Below, one piece after another: positions 1 through 8,382 of a stretch of 64,000 bases of DNA. The position numbers were made by a program, and so were the translations under genes. A model generated the notes under the pieces. It was not told the DNA's origin. It saw only the letters and a program-made list of their open reading frames with translations, and searched no databases. The stretch is from Gemmiger gallinarum (GTDB taxonomy: Bacteria > Bacillota > Clostridia > Oscillospirales > Ruminococcaceae). The DNA lies in NCBI RefSeq assembly GCF_014982805.1, contig NZ_JADCKC010000003.1, positions 310,001 to 374,000 on the forward strand, in the 5' to 3' direction. How positions within the stretch are numbered: the stretch's first letter is position 1; every line of letters begins with the position of its first letter.

Positions 1-454
1 CGATGTGCATACACTGAACGCACGGACCTTCCTCCCAGGTGAAGAACTCCACCGGGGAGCAGTCCAGTTTCTTTTTGCGGGAGGCTTCCTGCACGGCCCA
101 GTCAAACTCCGCCTTGGTGACGAAGTCCGGCAGACGGATCAGAGAAATCCAGCAAAAGTCCTCTTTGTGAGTGTAGTCCACACCATGGACACCTTCCTGC
201 CACCACAGGCCCTCCAACGGCGGCACCACATAGTCGAAGTAACCATCCATCTTGTGGCTGCCCATCTTGCTCATTTTTATGGTGTAGGCTACCGCATACA
301 AAAGGCCGATAGCCTGTTTGTAGGCCCCGCTTTCCTCGTTGGGATCGCCATGCCCGCGCACCGCCAGAAAGTTCATGGCAGGTACCGTAACGATACCCGG
401 TGTTTTGGGCGGCAGATAGAATTCCTTGTATTCTTTCTTGTAGTCAAAAGCCAT
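1..454 (-). CDS. GyrI-like small-molecule-binding domain protein, 3' end outside window
   Basis: The protein begins MAFDYKKEYKEFYLPP and continues with VPAMNFLAVRGHGDPN, the opening of GyrI-like/SOUL-type effector-binding domain proteins. The C-terminus lies beyond the left edge. Two in-frame ATGs exist, at 460 and 454. I chose 454 because a GGAGG sits 8 nt upstream of it, against only 2 nt for the first. The upstream TfoX-domain gene stops at 457, so the genes are almost touching and must be co-transcribed. Proteins of this family bind hydrophobic small molecules and often sit with transcription regulators; the ligand cannot be told from sequence. Confidence 0.75.
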   Translation of the reverse strand, partial: MAFDYKKEYKEFYLPPKTPGIVTVPAMNFLAVRGHGDPNEESGAYKQAIGLLYAVAYTIKMSKMGSHKMDGYFDYVVPPLEGLWWQEGVHGVDYTHKEDFCWISLIRLPDFVTKAEFDWAVQEASRKKKLDCSPVEFFTWEEGPCVQCMHI

Positions 455-456
455 CT

Positions 457-780
457 TCATTTCCTCCGCTTTTGGGATGCCGCTTTGCGCAGCGCTTCAC
501 AGGTGATGCGGGTCAATTCCACCGCCATGGTGGGGTCGTCCACGTCCTCTATCACAAAGGAATCGCTGGCACCTTCATGAGATGGGGCCTTCGGCAGGTC
601 GGGAAAGGCTGCTTCCCCTTGAGGCGTGATTTTGATAAACAACTGGTCATCGCAGATGACGCCGAAGAAGGTACCGTCGCAGGACAGGCCGTATTCTCCG
701 AACATTTTGCGGGCACGGACGCTTCCGGCCCCTCGGAGCTGTTCCACCACATACTCCACATAATCAGAATGAGATGCCAT
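457..780 (-). CDS. TfoX/Sxy N-terminal domain protein
   Basis: A 107-residue stand-alone TfoX N-terminal domain. The hallmark RKMFGEYGLSCDGTFFGVICDD (residues 24-45) followed by LFIK is clear, and there is no TfoX C-terminal domain. In proteobacteria full-length TfoX/Sxy acts in competence regulation; single-domain versions in Firmicutes have no settled role. The ribosome binding site GGAGGT overlaps the stop of the WYL regulator 2 nt upstream, and the stop overlaps the next gene's region, so this is the middle gene of a three-gene operon. The C-terminus is very basic (SQKRRK). Confidence 0.8.
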   Translation of the reverse strand: MASHSDYVEYVVEQLRGAGSVRARKMFGEYGLSCDGTFFGVICDDQLFIKITPQGEAAFPDLPKAPSHEGASDSFVIEDVDDPTMAVELTRITCEALRKAASQKRRK

Positions 781-782
781 AG

Positions 783-1694
783 CTACCTCCGTTTCTCGTA
801 GCGCTGGGCCAGCCGCCTGACAAGAGCCCCCAGCCGTTCCCGCAACTCGGCAGGCTCCAGCAGCTCAGCACCGTCACCAAAAGTGAGAATCCAGCTGATT
901 ACACTATCCGCGTCCGGGAAACCTCGACGGAAAAGCAAGGAGCCGTCCGGCTGTACGGTAAAACTGTCTGCACCGTATTCTTCCACCAGCCGCCAACGGC
1001 AGGCTGGGTCAAAGTGCGCGCACACCTGATATTGTGTGAGACAAATCCGCTCCGGGTCCAGATCCGGCAAAGGGGCAGGGCGTGGTGTAAAAGGATCTCC
1101 GGTAGAAAGGGTTGTCATGCGGTTGAGCTTGAACAGGCGGAAGTCCTGCCGGGTTTGACACCAGCCCCATAGATACCATGTGGACCAATGAAAGACCAGA
1201 TAATAGGGCTCTACGCTGCGCACCGATGTGCCCTTGGGCGCGTCGTAAGTGAAATGTACAAGGCGGTGCTGCTCCATGGCATTCTGTATGGCCTCGATTT
1301 TAGGGGCAAGGCTGCTTTTGTACCACGAGGACAAATCAATGAGCATGTGGGTGCCGCCGGATATCAGGGGGCTGTTTCCAGCGGACAGCTTTTCCATGAG
1401 CTGAGCATAGCGCCGGGTGCCGCTGACGCTGTCCAGACTGCGCAGCCCCGCCAGAATGGCCTGCATCTCCGGGGCGGTGAGCACCGTGCGGTCTACCCGG
1501 TATCCCTCCATGATGGAGATCCCGCCGCCAGCCCCCTGTGCGGTGGTGATGGGGATGCCTGCCCGGCAGAGGGCTTCAATATCCCGTTGTATGGTACGGC
1601 GGGACACTTCGAACTGCTCCGCCAGTTCCGGCGCGGTGACCTGTTCCCGCTGAAGAAGGATGGACAAAATGCCGATCAGCCGATCCATTTTCAT
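783..1694 (-). CDS. HTH/WYL-domain transcriptional regulator
   Basis: A 303-residue regulator. Residues 1-60 form a DeoR/HTH_11-type helix-turn-helix (LLQREQVTAPELAEQFEVS, then RRTIQRDIEALCRAGIPI). A WYL domain follows around residues 135-215 (FTYDAPKG..R.VEPYYLVFHWSTWYLWGWC..R..FRLFKLNRM), then a WCX-type C-terminus. WYL domains sense ligands, often nucleotides or nucleic acid. I start at ATG 1694 rather than upstream in the same frame because the -10 element lies at 1726-1731 and a GGGCGG site precedes this ATG. It is first in an operon with the TfoX and GyrI-like genes and probably controls itself and the divergent promoter at 1796-1824. Confidence 0.85.
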   Translation of the reverse strand: MKMDRLIGILSILLQREQVTAPELAEQFEVSRRTIQRDIEALCRAGIPITTAQGAGGGISIMEGYRVDRTVLTAPEMQAILAGLRSLDSVSGTRRYAQLMEKLSAGNSPLISGGTHMLIDLSSWYKSSLAPKIEAIQNAMEQHRLVHFTYDAPKGTSVRSVEPYYLVFHWSTWYLWGWCQTRQDFRLFKLNRMTTLSTGDPFTPRPAPLPDLDPERICLTQYQVCAHFDPACRWRLVEEYGADSFTVQPDGSLLFRRGFPDADSVISWILTFGDGAELLEPAELRERLGALVRRLAQRYEKRR

Positions 1695-1725
1695 GGTAAT
1701 CACCGCCCTTTGTTCTTTTGCCTGT

Positions 1726-1755
1726 ATTATACCATAGCAACCGGACAACTGTCTG
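1726..1755 (-). promoter_or_regulatory. Promoter of the WYL regulator operon with inverted repeat
   Basis: On the minus strand a perfect TATAAT (1726-1731) lies 18 bp from CAGACA (1750-1755). The inverted repeat GACA-AC-TGTC at 1744-1753 overlaps the -35 side, a position suited to repression. Confidence 0.5.
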
Positions 1756-1795
1756 TCATGTTTGGATTTGGGAGAATGTTTTTTCTGCGGGAATG

Positions 1796-1848
1796 TTGCA
1801 ATCCCGCTCCCCATACGCTATGATGGTGCTGTCATCGGAGGACAGTAC
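1796..1848 (+). promoter_or_regulatory. Divergent sigma-A promoter with operator-like inverted repeat
   Basis: TTGCAA (1796-1801), 17 bp, TATGAT (1819-1824). Just downstream, over the expected start of transcription, is the inverted repeat GTGCTGTC-N7-GACAGTAC (1826-1848, one mismatch). It shares the GACA/TGTC half-sites with the repeat in the regulator's own promoter. Confidence 0.55.
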
Positions 1849-1967
1849 ACCGTAGTGTGGGGGATCGTAAGCGGAAGCTTGCAGGCCGCCTGTCGGATAA
1901 GATGTCGAGTGAGCTCGGTTATTACAGTTGCTGTAGTGATCGGGCGTTTTTCTTTAGGAGGGCAACT

Positions 1968-2130
1968 ATGCAACATACATCCGTCAATCTGATCCCCTTG
2001 GAGACCGCCGACCGTGAGCAGTTCATTCTGGACAACCAGCGGGCCTTCTGGTATGGTACCATGCAGGAGTTTGGGATGCGGGACGAGCATCCGGACAGCC
2101 AGGGCGAGAGTATCTCCCGCAAGTCCATCA
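1968..2130 (+). pseudogene. 5' remnant of a GNAT acetyltransferase gene
   Basis: A good AGGAGGG site (1956-1962) precedes ATG 1968. The first ~55 residues (MQHTSVNLIPLETADREQF, then ILDNQRAFWYGTMQEFGMRD) read like the N-terminus of GNAT family N-acetyltransferases. After the ISRKSIK segment the similarity stops, and the frame runs out at 2222 through a terminator hairpin. The acetyl-CoA-binding core is absent, so most of the gene has been deleted. The promoter at 1796 and the ribosome binding site are intact, so the stump is probably still transcribed. Confidence 0.6.
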
Positions 2131-2151
2131 AAGCTTGTTCACGAAAAAATA

Positions 2152-2187
2152 CCCCGGCGCTGTATTTGACGCCGGGGCACTTTTTTT
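2152..2187 (+). terminator. Rho-independent terminator
   Basis: Perfect 8-bp stem CCCCGGCG (2152-2159) / CGCCGGGG (2170-2177), followed by seven T at 2181-2187. It ends the transcript of the acetyltransferase remnant. Confidence 0.85.
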
Positions 2188-2231
2188 GTAAGCTATTTAT
2201 GGCATATCCTATTATCTTGTGAGGTGGAAAG

Positions 2232-2960
2232 ATGGATACCACTCTGGATCGAATCGGACTGTATGATTTATTCGGCACCTTTTTATCCGGTGCCATCATA
2301 AGTCAGCTTTTCTGCTATCTGACTACTATTTTTTTATCTTCCGAGGCAAGCAGAGCAATTTTTCAGACGGAGCTTTCTTCGTTATCCCTCAATGCCCTGA
2401 GCGCAGTAACTTTCAGTTTTCTGGTTGGCCTTGTTTTAGAGAGCTGTGCCTCCTTAATGGATAAAAAGTTTTTTCGTTTCAGAGACAAGGCCATGGACCT
2501 GATCGACTCTGCCCCGGATAAAGTGCTTAGTGTGGATATTTCCAGTGCAAATCTGGACGCCATGAAACAATCCATTCTCGGCAATACATTTCCTCAATCG
2601 GATCCTGAGGCCAAGCGAAAAGGAGAATACATTTACCAGCAATGCAAGATTTATCTGGAGGCAAATAAATTAAACGCCAGGGAACAAAGTATCAACGCCA
2701 TTTATGTTCTTACCCGAAATGTAATGGTGGGATTTGGTTTTTGCATGGTGCTTTATCTTGCCATTCAATTTTTAAATTACCGCTTCACAGCATCTCTGCA
2801 TCCGGCCCCGGCCTTTTCCCTGGCAGTGATCGTGCTTTTCGGTTTTTGCATTGCAGTTCTTTGGAACCGCTGTACCTCGTATTCCAGATATCGGGTAAGG
2901 GTCATTCTTCGAGAATACTATCATCATAAATTTGCGGCGGAAGCCTCCTCTTCTCACTGA
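2232..2960 (+). CDS. Four-helix membrane protein of unknown function
   Basis: A 242-residue protein I do not recognise. It starts MDTTLDRIGLYDLFGTFLSG. Two hydrophobic helices lie near residues 14-36 and 52-75, a hydrophilic stretch of about 80 residues follows, then two more helices near 158-180 and 191-212, ending in a basic/aromatic tail (YSRYRVRVILREYYHHK). Base composition is visibly lower in GC than the neighbours, which hints at transfer. A possible promoter (TTGTAA 2186-2191, 18 bp, TATTAT 2210-2215) overlaps the preceding terminator tract. It stands alone, convergent with the ASCH gene. The N-terminal DRIGLYDLFG pattern recurs, from memory, in hypothetical membrane proteins of accessory regions; that is not proof of a defence role. 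Confidence 0.75.
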   Translation: MDTTLDRIGLYDLFGTFLSGAIISQLFCYLTTIFLSSEASRAIFQTELSSLSLNALSAVTFSFLVGLVLESCASLMDKKFFRFRDKAMDLIDSAPDKVLSVDISSANLDAMKQSILGNTFPQSDPEAKRKGEYIYQQCKIYLEANKLNAREQSINAIYVLTRNVMVGFGFCMVLYLAIQFLNYRFTASLHPAPAFSLAVIVLFGFCIAVLWNRCTSYSRYRVRVILREYYHHKFAAEASSSH

Positions 2961-3027
2961 GTTTCTCTTTTTCGCACAGAACACAGGCAGCGGATACCGC
3001 TCCACATTTTCCACAGCTTTCATCTGA

Positions 3028-3067
3028 AAATCCCCGCGCATCCTTCCAACGGTATGCGCGGGGATTT
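3028..3067. terminator. Bidirectional terminator between convergent genes
   Basis: A perfect 14-bp inverted repeat, AAATCCCCGCGCAT (3028-3041) and its complement (3054-3067), with A and T runs at its ends. It can serve both the rightward membrane-protein gene and the leftward ASCH gene. Confidence 0.75.
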
Positions 3068-3155
3068 GATGTTTCTGCCCTTTTCTTGCCGGAGGTTCTT
3101 TTAACAAGGTCGGAACACCGCCGGATTTTCCTCCGGTGCATGGTCCCGCAGCGGT

Positions 3156-3497
3156 TCAATCCATCAGTGCCATTTCAATCCCCACCGCGCCATATTTTTG
3201 CTGTTCCTCCCGGGAATAGTAACTATCCATATCTTTTGGGTCCGGCTTATCCCCGGGCTTGTACCCACAGGATAGCAGCGGCAGTGCCTGATAGAGCTCT
3301 GCAAAACTGGCGAAACGGTGCACCGCAATCACCTGTACCCGGATTTTCTGCAGCCCGTCCCCCAGATTCAAAAACTCGATCTGATCTCCCGCCTGAATTT
3401 TCTGCCGCTTCGGATCATTGAGCCGAAGTTCAATGGTCTTTTCCCCTGCCTTTATTTTCCGGAACGGCTCCGGTTGGAGATTCATACAGTGCAGCAT
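3156..3497 (-). CDS. ASCH domain protein
   Basis: A 113-residue single ASCH domain, an RNA-binding fold related to PUA. The typical start MxxxMNLQPEPFRKIKAGEK, followed by TIELRLNDPKR and then GDQIEFLNL, is present. ASCH proteins are proposed to bind RNA or act on modified nucleosides (YqfB is an amidohydrolase of this fold); substrate is unknown here. The start at 3497 gives the usual family N-terminus; the in-frame ATG at 3485 is an alternative. It is transcribed leftward, downstream of the phosphodiesterase but separated from it by a hairpin region. Confidence 0.8.
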   Translation of the reverse strand: MLHCMNLQPEPFRKIKAGEKTIELRLNDPKRQKIQAGDQIEFLNLGDGLQKIRVQVIAVHRFASFAELYQALPLLSCGYKPGDKPDPKDMDSYYSREEQQKYGAVGIEMALMD

Positions 3498-3567
3498 GTA
3501 TTTTCCATCTTTCCTTCCTGTTTTGCACCTTGAGAAAAGTCACAGCCGGAAAGCACCGGCAGCACAC

Positions 3568-3665
3568 CAAAACCAAAGCTCTGCAAAAACCGTAAAGCAC
3601 AAGAACCGCAGCAAGGCGGCGGATGCTGCTTTGCGGATAGAGTTTTGCAGCTTTGTTTTTTATGG
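3568..3665 (-). terminator. Large hairpin downstream of the phosphodiesterase gene
   Basis: Outer arms AAAGCTCTGCAAAAAC and GTTTTGCAGCTTTG enclose an inner repeat (GCAGCAAGG / TGCTGC). T-rich sequence follows on both strands. Probably the terminator of the leftward phosphodiesterase gene. Confidence 0.5.
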
Positions 3666-3703
3666 AACCGCACAAAAAGCCTGACTCCGTCTTTTCCATA
3701 CCA

Positions 3704-4447
3704 TTATTTCATTTCATCTGCCAGTCGGTCCCGCACCGCCAGCGCCAGCCGGGGATCATTGGTTATCACATCTGCGCCTTCCTTCATCAGCCAGTGCAGA
3801 TCCTCCTCGCCATTGACGGTCCAGACGCGCACGGCCAGACCGCTGTCCAGATAAACCTGAAGCAGATTGCCCATTTTTACATTATACAGCCCCGGATGCA
3901 GTCCCTTTACATTGTGGGCCGCAGCATACTTTTCCACGTCACAGGGAATGTCTCCAAACAGATAGGCGGTCTCCGCTTTGGGGGCCAGGCGCTGTACCTC
4001 TGCAATACTGTAGTGATTGAAAGAAGAATAAACCGTCCGGTTTTTCATCCCCAATTTTTCCACCAGGTCCAGCGTCTTTTTTTCTATTCCTTCATACCAC
4101 AGAATGCCGGTTTTAAGCTCGATATTCACCAGCATACCGCTTGGCTTGACCAGTTCCAGCACCTCCTGCAGTGTGGGAATACGGACATCACCATAGCCGG
4201 ACATACCATTGTCGGCACAAAGTTTTTTCAGCTCAGCCAGGGTGTGATCTTTTACCAGACCGGTTCCATTGGTGGTGCGATCCAGTTCTTCATCGTGAAT
4301 GACCACCAGTTCCCCGTCCCGGCTCAGATGGACATCCAGTTCAATGCCGTCCGCTCCCTGTTCCATGGCTGCCTGAAATGCGGGCAGTGTATTTTCCGGC
4401 GCATAGGCGCTGGCTCCGCGATGCGCGTAGATCTTTACCTGCTTCAT
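3704..4447 (-). CDS. Glycerophosphodiester phosphodiesterase
   Basis: A 247-residue GDPD-family TIM-barrel enzyme that hydrolyses deacylated phospholipids to glycerol 3-phosphate and an alcohol. Catalytic signatures are visible: [12 protein letters not shown] (residues 9-20), [18 protein letters not shown] (about 36-53) with the metal-binding E-x-D and the second histidine, and NIELKTG near 118. No signal peptide, so it is cytoplasmic, of the UgpQ rather than secreted GlpQ type. The start is ATG 4447 with an AGGACAGG site upstream. No transporter for glycerophosphodiesters lies next to it. Confidence 0.9.
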   Translation of the reverse strand: MKQVKIYAHRGASAYAPENTLPAFQAAMEQGADGIELDVHLSRDGELVVIHDEELDRTTNGTGLVKDHTLAELKKLCADNGMSGYGDVRIPTLQEVLELVKPSGMLVNIELKTGILWYEGIEKKTLDLVEKLGMKNRTVYSSFNHYSIAEVQRLAPKAETAYLFGDIPCDVEKYAAAHNVKGLHPGLYNVKMGNLLQVYLDSGLAVRVWTVNGEEDLHWLMKEGADVITNDPRLALAVRDRLADEMK

Positions 4448-4768
4448 ACATCAATCCTGTCCTTTCCTGGTTTCCTGTCCGGGATGCCCGGCGGGCGGTT
4501 TCTCCTCCGGGCTCCGAGAGTCCCTCAGAACTGCCGTTATCCCTGCTTGCCTCCTTACCATATCACATTTGTGCCGCAAAATCCACGCTGATTTCCACAA
4601 TCCGTTTTCCCCCGTTCAAAGTGTTCTTCCGGATTTTGGGGCACGCTTTTCCAGACCTTTTCTATTTCAGGCGCCCGGAATTTCTGTATTATAAATCCGC
4701 CCGATTTGCCCCGCAAATAACATCAATTCCTTAAAAATTCAGCAATTCCCGGAAATATCCGTTTTTTG
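4448..4768. other. Intergenic region
   Basis: Divergent spacer between the phosphodiesterase gene and the ADP-ribosylglycohydrolase fusion. I see no gene and no hairpin with a T-run. The right end carries the promoter described at 4769. Confidence 0.5.
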
Positions 4769-4797
4769 TTGATGGAGAACCGGTTATGCCGTATAAT
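4769..4797 (+). promoter_or_regulatory. Sigma-A promoter of the fusion gene
   Basis: TTGATG (4769-4774), 17 bp, TATAAT (4792-4797). Its position rules out the in-frame ATG at 4786 as the start of the downstream gene. Confidence 0.8.
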
Positions 4798-4878
4798 AAA
4801 TTTACATCTTCATTTCTCGTTTGCGAGTCGGCGGATTCTTCCCCACCGCCTATCCCAACGCTAAAAAAGGAGGCCCCC

Positions 4879-7800
4879 ATGAGTACCTCTACTGTCTCAT
4901 CGGACAATCTCTCAAAGTATCAGGAACTGTATGAAAAAGTCTATCCCGGCTGTGCCATGTTTGTCCGGGATGTCAACCTCTCCCCCCAACTGACGGAAAA
5001 GTATACCGCCGGGAGCATCCTCCGGGAGAAAGCCTTCACCGATGCCAGCATCCGGTTTATGGGCATGGTCACCACCCACCGGTATGTGATTCTGTCCAAC
5101 CACATGGCGAATCTTTCCGCTTTCGAGCACGGCACCAACTGGGGGCTCCACGTTGCCAGCAAAGACTCGCATTTCAAGGTGCTGGGTGTGCACAGCTGCG
5201 GCGGCAAAACCGGTATCTTTCTGCTGCATCTTCCCAACGACGAAAGCTGGAAGGCCTGGCAGACCGTGGTCTTTGACCTGGATGAAAAACTGTACCGCAT
5301 GGCCACGGAACGGTTTGACGCCAAATGCAGCGCTCCTCCTGTGCCGGAGCTGACCACGCCGCAATGGCTGGACCGCTGTTCTTTTCCTGTGGGAATGGAC
5401 AATGCAGGGAATTTCTGGCCTCTGGAAGATGCCGCGGTTCCGCCCTCCCCTGCCTGTGCTCCCTATGGTCCCTACCATTCCCTGCAGGAGCGTTACCGCG
5501 GCTGTCTGCTGGGCGGTGCCGTGGGCGACGCTCTGGGATATCCGGTGGAATTCATCAAAGAGAAAGCCATCTGGGACAAGTATGGGCCCTGCGGCATCCA
5601 GACGCTGGAGCAGGCCGGCACCCCCGCCCTCATCTCGGACGATACCCAGATGACGCTGTTTGCTGCCAATGCCATTCTGTACAGCCGCGGGCAAAAGCTG
5701 GCTCTCCGCCCGGCGCTTTGGCTGGCGTACCGGGAATGGCTGGGCACCCAGGGAGACACCAGCCGCATGGATTCCCCTTCCGGGCCCAAAATGTGGATTT
5801 TCCGAGACCCGCGTCTCCATGCCTGCCGCGCTCCCGGCAATACCTGTCTGGACGCCATCCGTCACAGCCCTGACGGCGGAACTCCGGACTCGCCTGTGAA
5901 CAACAGCAAAGGCTGCGGTACCGTTATGCGTGCCGCTCCTCTTGGGTTGGCGATCTCCTCCAGCGACAAGGGCGGTCTGAAAACGGTATATGACATGGCG
6001 GTTGCCGATGCCGCTCTCACCCACGGCCATCGCCTGGCATGGGCCAGTTCCGGCGCCCTGGCTCAGATCATTTACGAGATCGTGCAGCACCGTCCCCAGC
6101 GGGACTATCTTCTGCAGGAGGCCGTAGCAGTCGTCTTCTGTCCCGGCTCGGATGACCTGAAAGCACTGCTGGACAAGGCGGTCCAGCTGGCGGAGGATTC
6201 CTCGGTGGATGATCTGGACGCCATCCATATGCTGGGCGAGGGCTGGGTGGCCGAGGAAGCTCTGGCCATTGCGGTGTTCTGTGCAGTGCGGCATCAGAAC
6301 GACTTTGCCGCCGCCATCCGCGCCGCCGTCAACCACAAAGGTGACAGCGATTCCACCGGCGCCATCTGCGGCAACATTCTGGGCGCCTGGCTGGGCGAAG
6401 ATGCCGTGGCACAGGCCTTTGACCTGGATCACCTGGAACTGCGGGATGTCATTGAGAAAATGGCCGACCGCCTGTTTACTGCCGTCAACGGGCCCTTCCT
6501 GCGGCGGCACGGTGTCCCCTTCCTGGACTGCCCGGAGGGCGGCACCGAGCAGGACCATGAGCTGTGGCAGCAGATGCAGCCCGTGCTTTTGGAGAAAAAC
6601 CTTCCGGGCCCCATGGCAGCCGGAGAATTCGTGTCGGCTTTCCTTGCCCTGTTTGAACAGCAGACCGGGCATTCTCTCTCCCGGGCGGACATTCCTGTGT
6701 CCGGGACTTCCGGCCCGACCAGTCCCACCTGTTATTCCGGCGTCTGGTGGGCAGACCATCTGCTGCCCTCCCTCTGCCGCTGGATTGCCGAGGCGGACAA
6801 ACTGCCCTGCGACGTTTCTCTCCCGCTGGACGGCTTTGTATGGAAGCTTCCTGCCGCCTTTGCCCAGGCCCTCAGGCAAATTCCGGGCTCCGAGGAGGAA
6901 ACCGTGGCGCCGCCTGCCCCGAAGCCAACGCCGGCCGATCCGGTGGTTCCTGCTTCGGCCGAGTATGACCCTGCGGCAGCTGCACCTGACGGGGCAAAGC
7001 CAGCCCCTGTGGAGGAGGCAGCTTCTGCTGATGCCGCGATGGAAACCAATGATACCGAATTTTCCGTGACGGAGGATCATTCCACGGAAGAAGTCGTCTC
7101 CTCCCTGCCGGAGGAAACCAACGGGGTAACCGGGTCGGAGGAAGCGTCCGTATCAGACGCCCGTCCGACGGGCATTCCCGAGGAGGCTCCCTTGCCGGAG
7201 ACTGTCCCCACGGCAGAGCCGGCCGCACAGGAGAATTCTTTGCCGGCTCCACAGAAAGACGCTGTTTCCTCCGCAGCCTCTGCCCCGGAGGCGAAGTCTG
7301 TTCAGGAAGTGCCGTTGCCTTCCGCCTTGCAGGAGGTCCCCGAGAATGCCGCGGCTCCGCAAGTGCCGCAGACTCCCCCCATGGTGCCTCTGCGTCCGGT
7401 GGGGCTGATGTACACGCCGCTGACCAAAAAAGCCCTGGCCATCTGCTTTGACGCCCACAAAAATCAGTGCGACAAGGGCGGCCTGCCCTATGTATTCCAT
7501 CCTTTCCATCTGGCGGAACAGATGGAGACCGAGCTGGAAGTCTGCACCGCCCTGCTCCACGACGTGGTGGAGGATTCCCACTATACCTTTGAGGATCTGC
7601 GGCGGGAAGGCTTTCCCCAGCCGGTTCTGGAAGCCCTGCGCCTGATGACCCGGGACCCCTACATGCACTATCTGGATTACGTGGTCCAGCTGCGGCGAAA
7701 TCCCATCGCCCGCCGGGTCAAGCTGGCCGACCTGCGCCATAACAGTGATCTGAACCGTCTGGTCGCCGTGGGCCCCAAGGACAAGCGCCGCCTGCTCCGA

Positions 7801-8136
7801 TACCGCATGGCTCTGGCCATTTTGGCCGCTGACGACTACGATGCCGGGCGCCGCTGTTTCTGCAAGCGGCTGCCGCTCTCGGTGGAGCAGCCCGTCTTCC
7901 TCACGGTGTACTACGACGCCGCCGGGAAGGTACTGTATTACTGCGTCTCGGAGGATGCTGCCGCCCCCTCCTGCTGCTGGTTTGATGCAGAAACCGGGGA
8001 AAAGCTGCGCATCACCCTGCATCCCCACCGCACCCTGCCCGACAGTCTGGCCGACCTCACGCCCCTGTCCTGTCAGAATCTGGACGGCCTGCTCCGGCAT
8101 TACGGCGTTGACCCCACCAGAGATCCGGCAGAGTGA
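4879..8136 (+). CDS. ADP-ribosylglycohydrolase fused to ppGpp-hydrolase-like HD domain
   Basis: A 1085-residue multidomain protein; start ATG 4879 with AAAAAGGAGG just upstream. Residues 1 to about 195 are an N-terminal module I cannot assign. Residues about 199-560 are an ADP-ribosylglycohydrolase (DraG/ARH fold): GCLLGGAVGDALGYPVEF, the metal-site motif SDDTQMTLF (near 252), and KGDSDSTGAICGN (near 487). Residues about 668-836 are a Pro/Ala/Glu/Ser-rich, probably disordered linker. Residues about 843-960 match the HD domain of RelA/SpoT/MESH1: YVFHPFHLAEQ, CTALLHDVVEDSHYTFEDL, then RVKLADLRHNSDL. The (p)ppGpp synthetase, TGS and ACT domains are absent. The last 90 residues are unassigned. 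No signal peptide or membrane helix. Plausible activities are removal of ADP-ribose and Mn-dependent removal of a 3'-pyrophosphate; the pairing in one chain is unusual. Confidence 0.85.
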   Translation: MSTSTVSSDNLSKYQELYEKVYPGCAMFVRDVNLSPQLTEKYTAGSILREKAFTDASIRFMGMVTTHRYVILSNHMANLSAFEHGTNWGLHVASKDSHFKVLGVHSCGGKTGIFLLHLPNDESWKAWQTVVFDLDEKLYRMATERFDAKCSAPPVPELTTPQWLDRCSFPVGMDNAGNFWPLEDAAVPPSPACAPYGPYHSLQERYRGCLLGGAVGDALGYPVEFIKEKAIWDKYGPCGIQTLEQAGTPALISDDTQMTLFAANAILYSRGQKLALRPALWLAYREWLGTQGDTSRMDSPSGPKMWIFRDPRLHACRAPGNTCLDAIRHSPDGGTPDSPVNNSKGCGTVMRAAPLGLAISSSDKGGLKTVYDMAVADAALTHGHRLAWASSGALAQIIYEIVQHRPQRDYLLQEAVAVVFCPGSDDLKALLDKAVQLAEDSSVDDLDAIHMLGEGWVAEEALAIAVFCAVRHQNDFAAAIRAAVNHKGDSDSTGAICGNILGAWLGEDAVAQAFDLDHLELRDVIEKMADRLFTAVNGPFLRRHGVPFLDCPEGGTEQDHELWQQMQPVLLEKNLPGPMAAGEFVSAFLALFEQQTGHSLSRADIPVSGTSGPTSPTCYSGVWWADHLLPSLCRWIAEADKLPCDVSLPLDGFVWKLPAAFAQALRQIPGSEEETVAPPAPKPTPADPVVPASAEYDPAAAAPDGAKPAPVEEAASADAAMETNDTEFSVTEDHSTEEVVSSLPEETNGVTGSEEASVSDARPTGIPEEAPLPETVPTAEPAAQENSLPAPQKDAVSSAASAPEAKSVQEVPLPSALQEVPENAAAPQVPQTPPMVPLRPVGLMYTPLTKKALAICFDAHKNQCDKGGLPYVFHPFHLAEQMETELEVCTALLHDVVEDSHYTFEDLRREGFPQPVLEALRLMTRDPYMHYLDYVVQLRRNPIARRVKLADLRHNSDLNRLVAVGPKDKRRLLRYRMALAILAADDYDAGRRCFCKRLPLSVEQPVFLTVYYDAAGKVLYYCVSEDAAAPSCCWFDAETGEKLRITLHPHRTLPDSLADLTPLSCQNLDGLLRHYGVDPTRDPAE

Positions 8137-8177
8137 TCCTGTCGGGACAGGCCTTTCTGTAATCTCCTGCATACAAT

Positions 8178-8224
8178 GATCCCCCGCCAAAGTCCTGTAC
8201 AGGCTTTTGGCGGGGGATCTTTTT
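8178..8224 (+). terminator. Rho-independent terminator
   Basis: Stem GATCCCCCGCCAAA (8178-8191) / TTTGGCGGGGGATC (8206-8219), then five T. Ends the fusion-gene transcript. Confidence 0.9.
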
Positions 8225-8323
8225 CAGAGAAAAATGCCGGGCTCCCCGGCGATGGTTTCCGGGCGTAATCGCAGCCCCGGGTGACAACTGTGGATTTTAT
8301 CCTCTGTTTTTTGCGGAATACTG

Positions 8324-8352
8324 TTGACAAGCAATATTATTCATTTTATAAT
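8324..8352 (+). promoter_or_regulatory. Perfect-consensus sigma-A promoter
   Basis: TTGACA (8324-8329), 17 bp, TATAAT (8347-8352). It drives the PadR/HAAS operon and shows that the in-frame ATG at 8353 lies at or before the transcription start. Confidence 0.9.
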
Positions 8353-8382
8353 ATGGTAAAACAAACAATCGAGGTGATCCGT

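Noticed and set aside
4786-4878. Upstream in-frame start for the fusion protein
   Set aside because: The ATG lies inside the promoter spacer; ATG 4879 has AGGAGG.
4912-7080. A 722-residue minus-strand frame
   Set aside because: Antisense shadow of the ADP-ribosylglycohydrolase fusion, with no domain signature.
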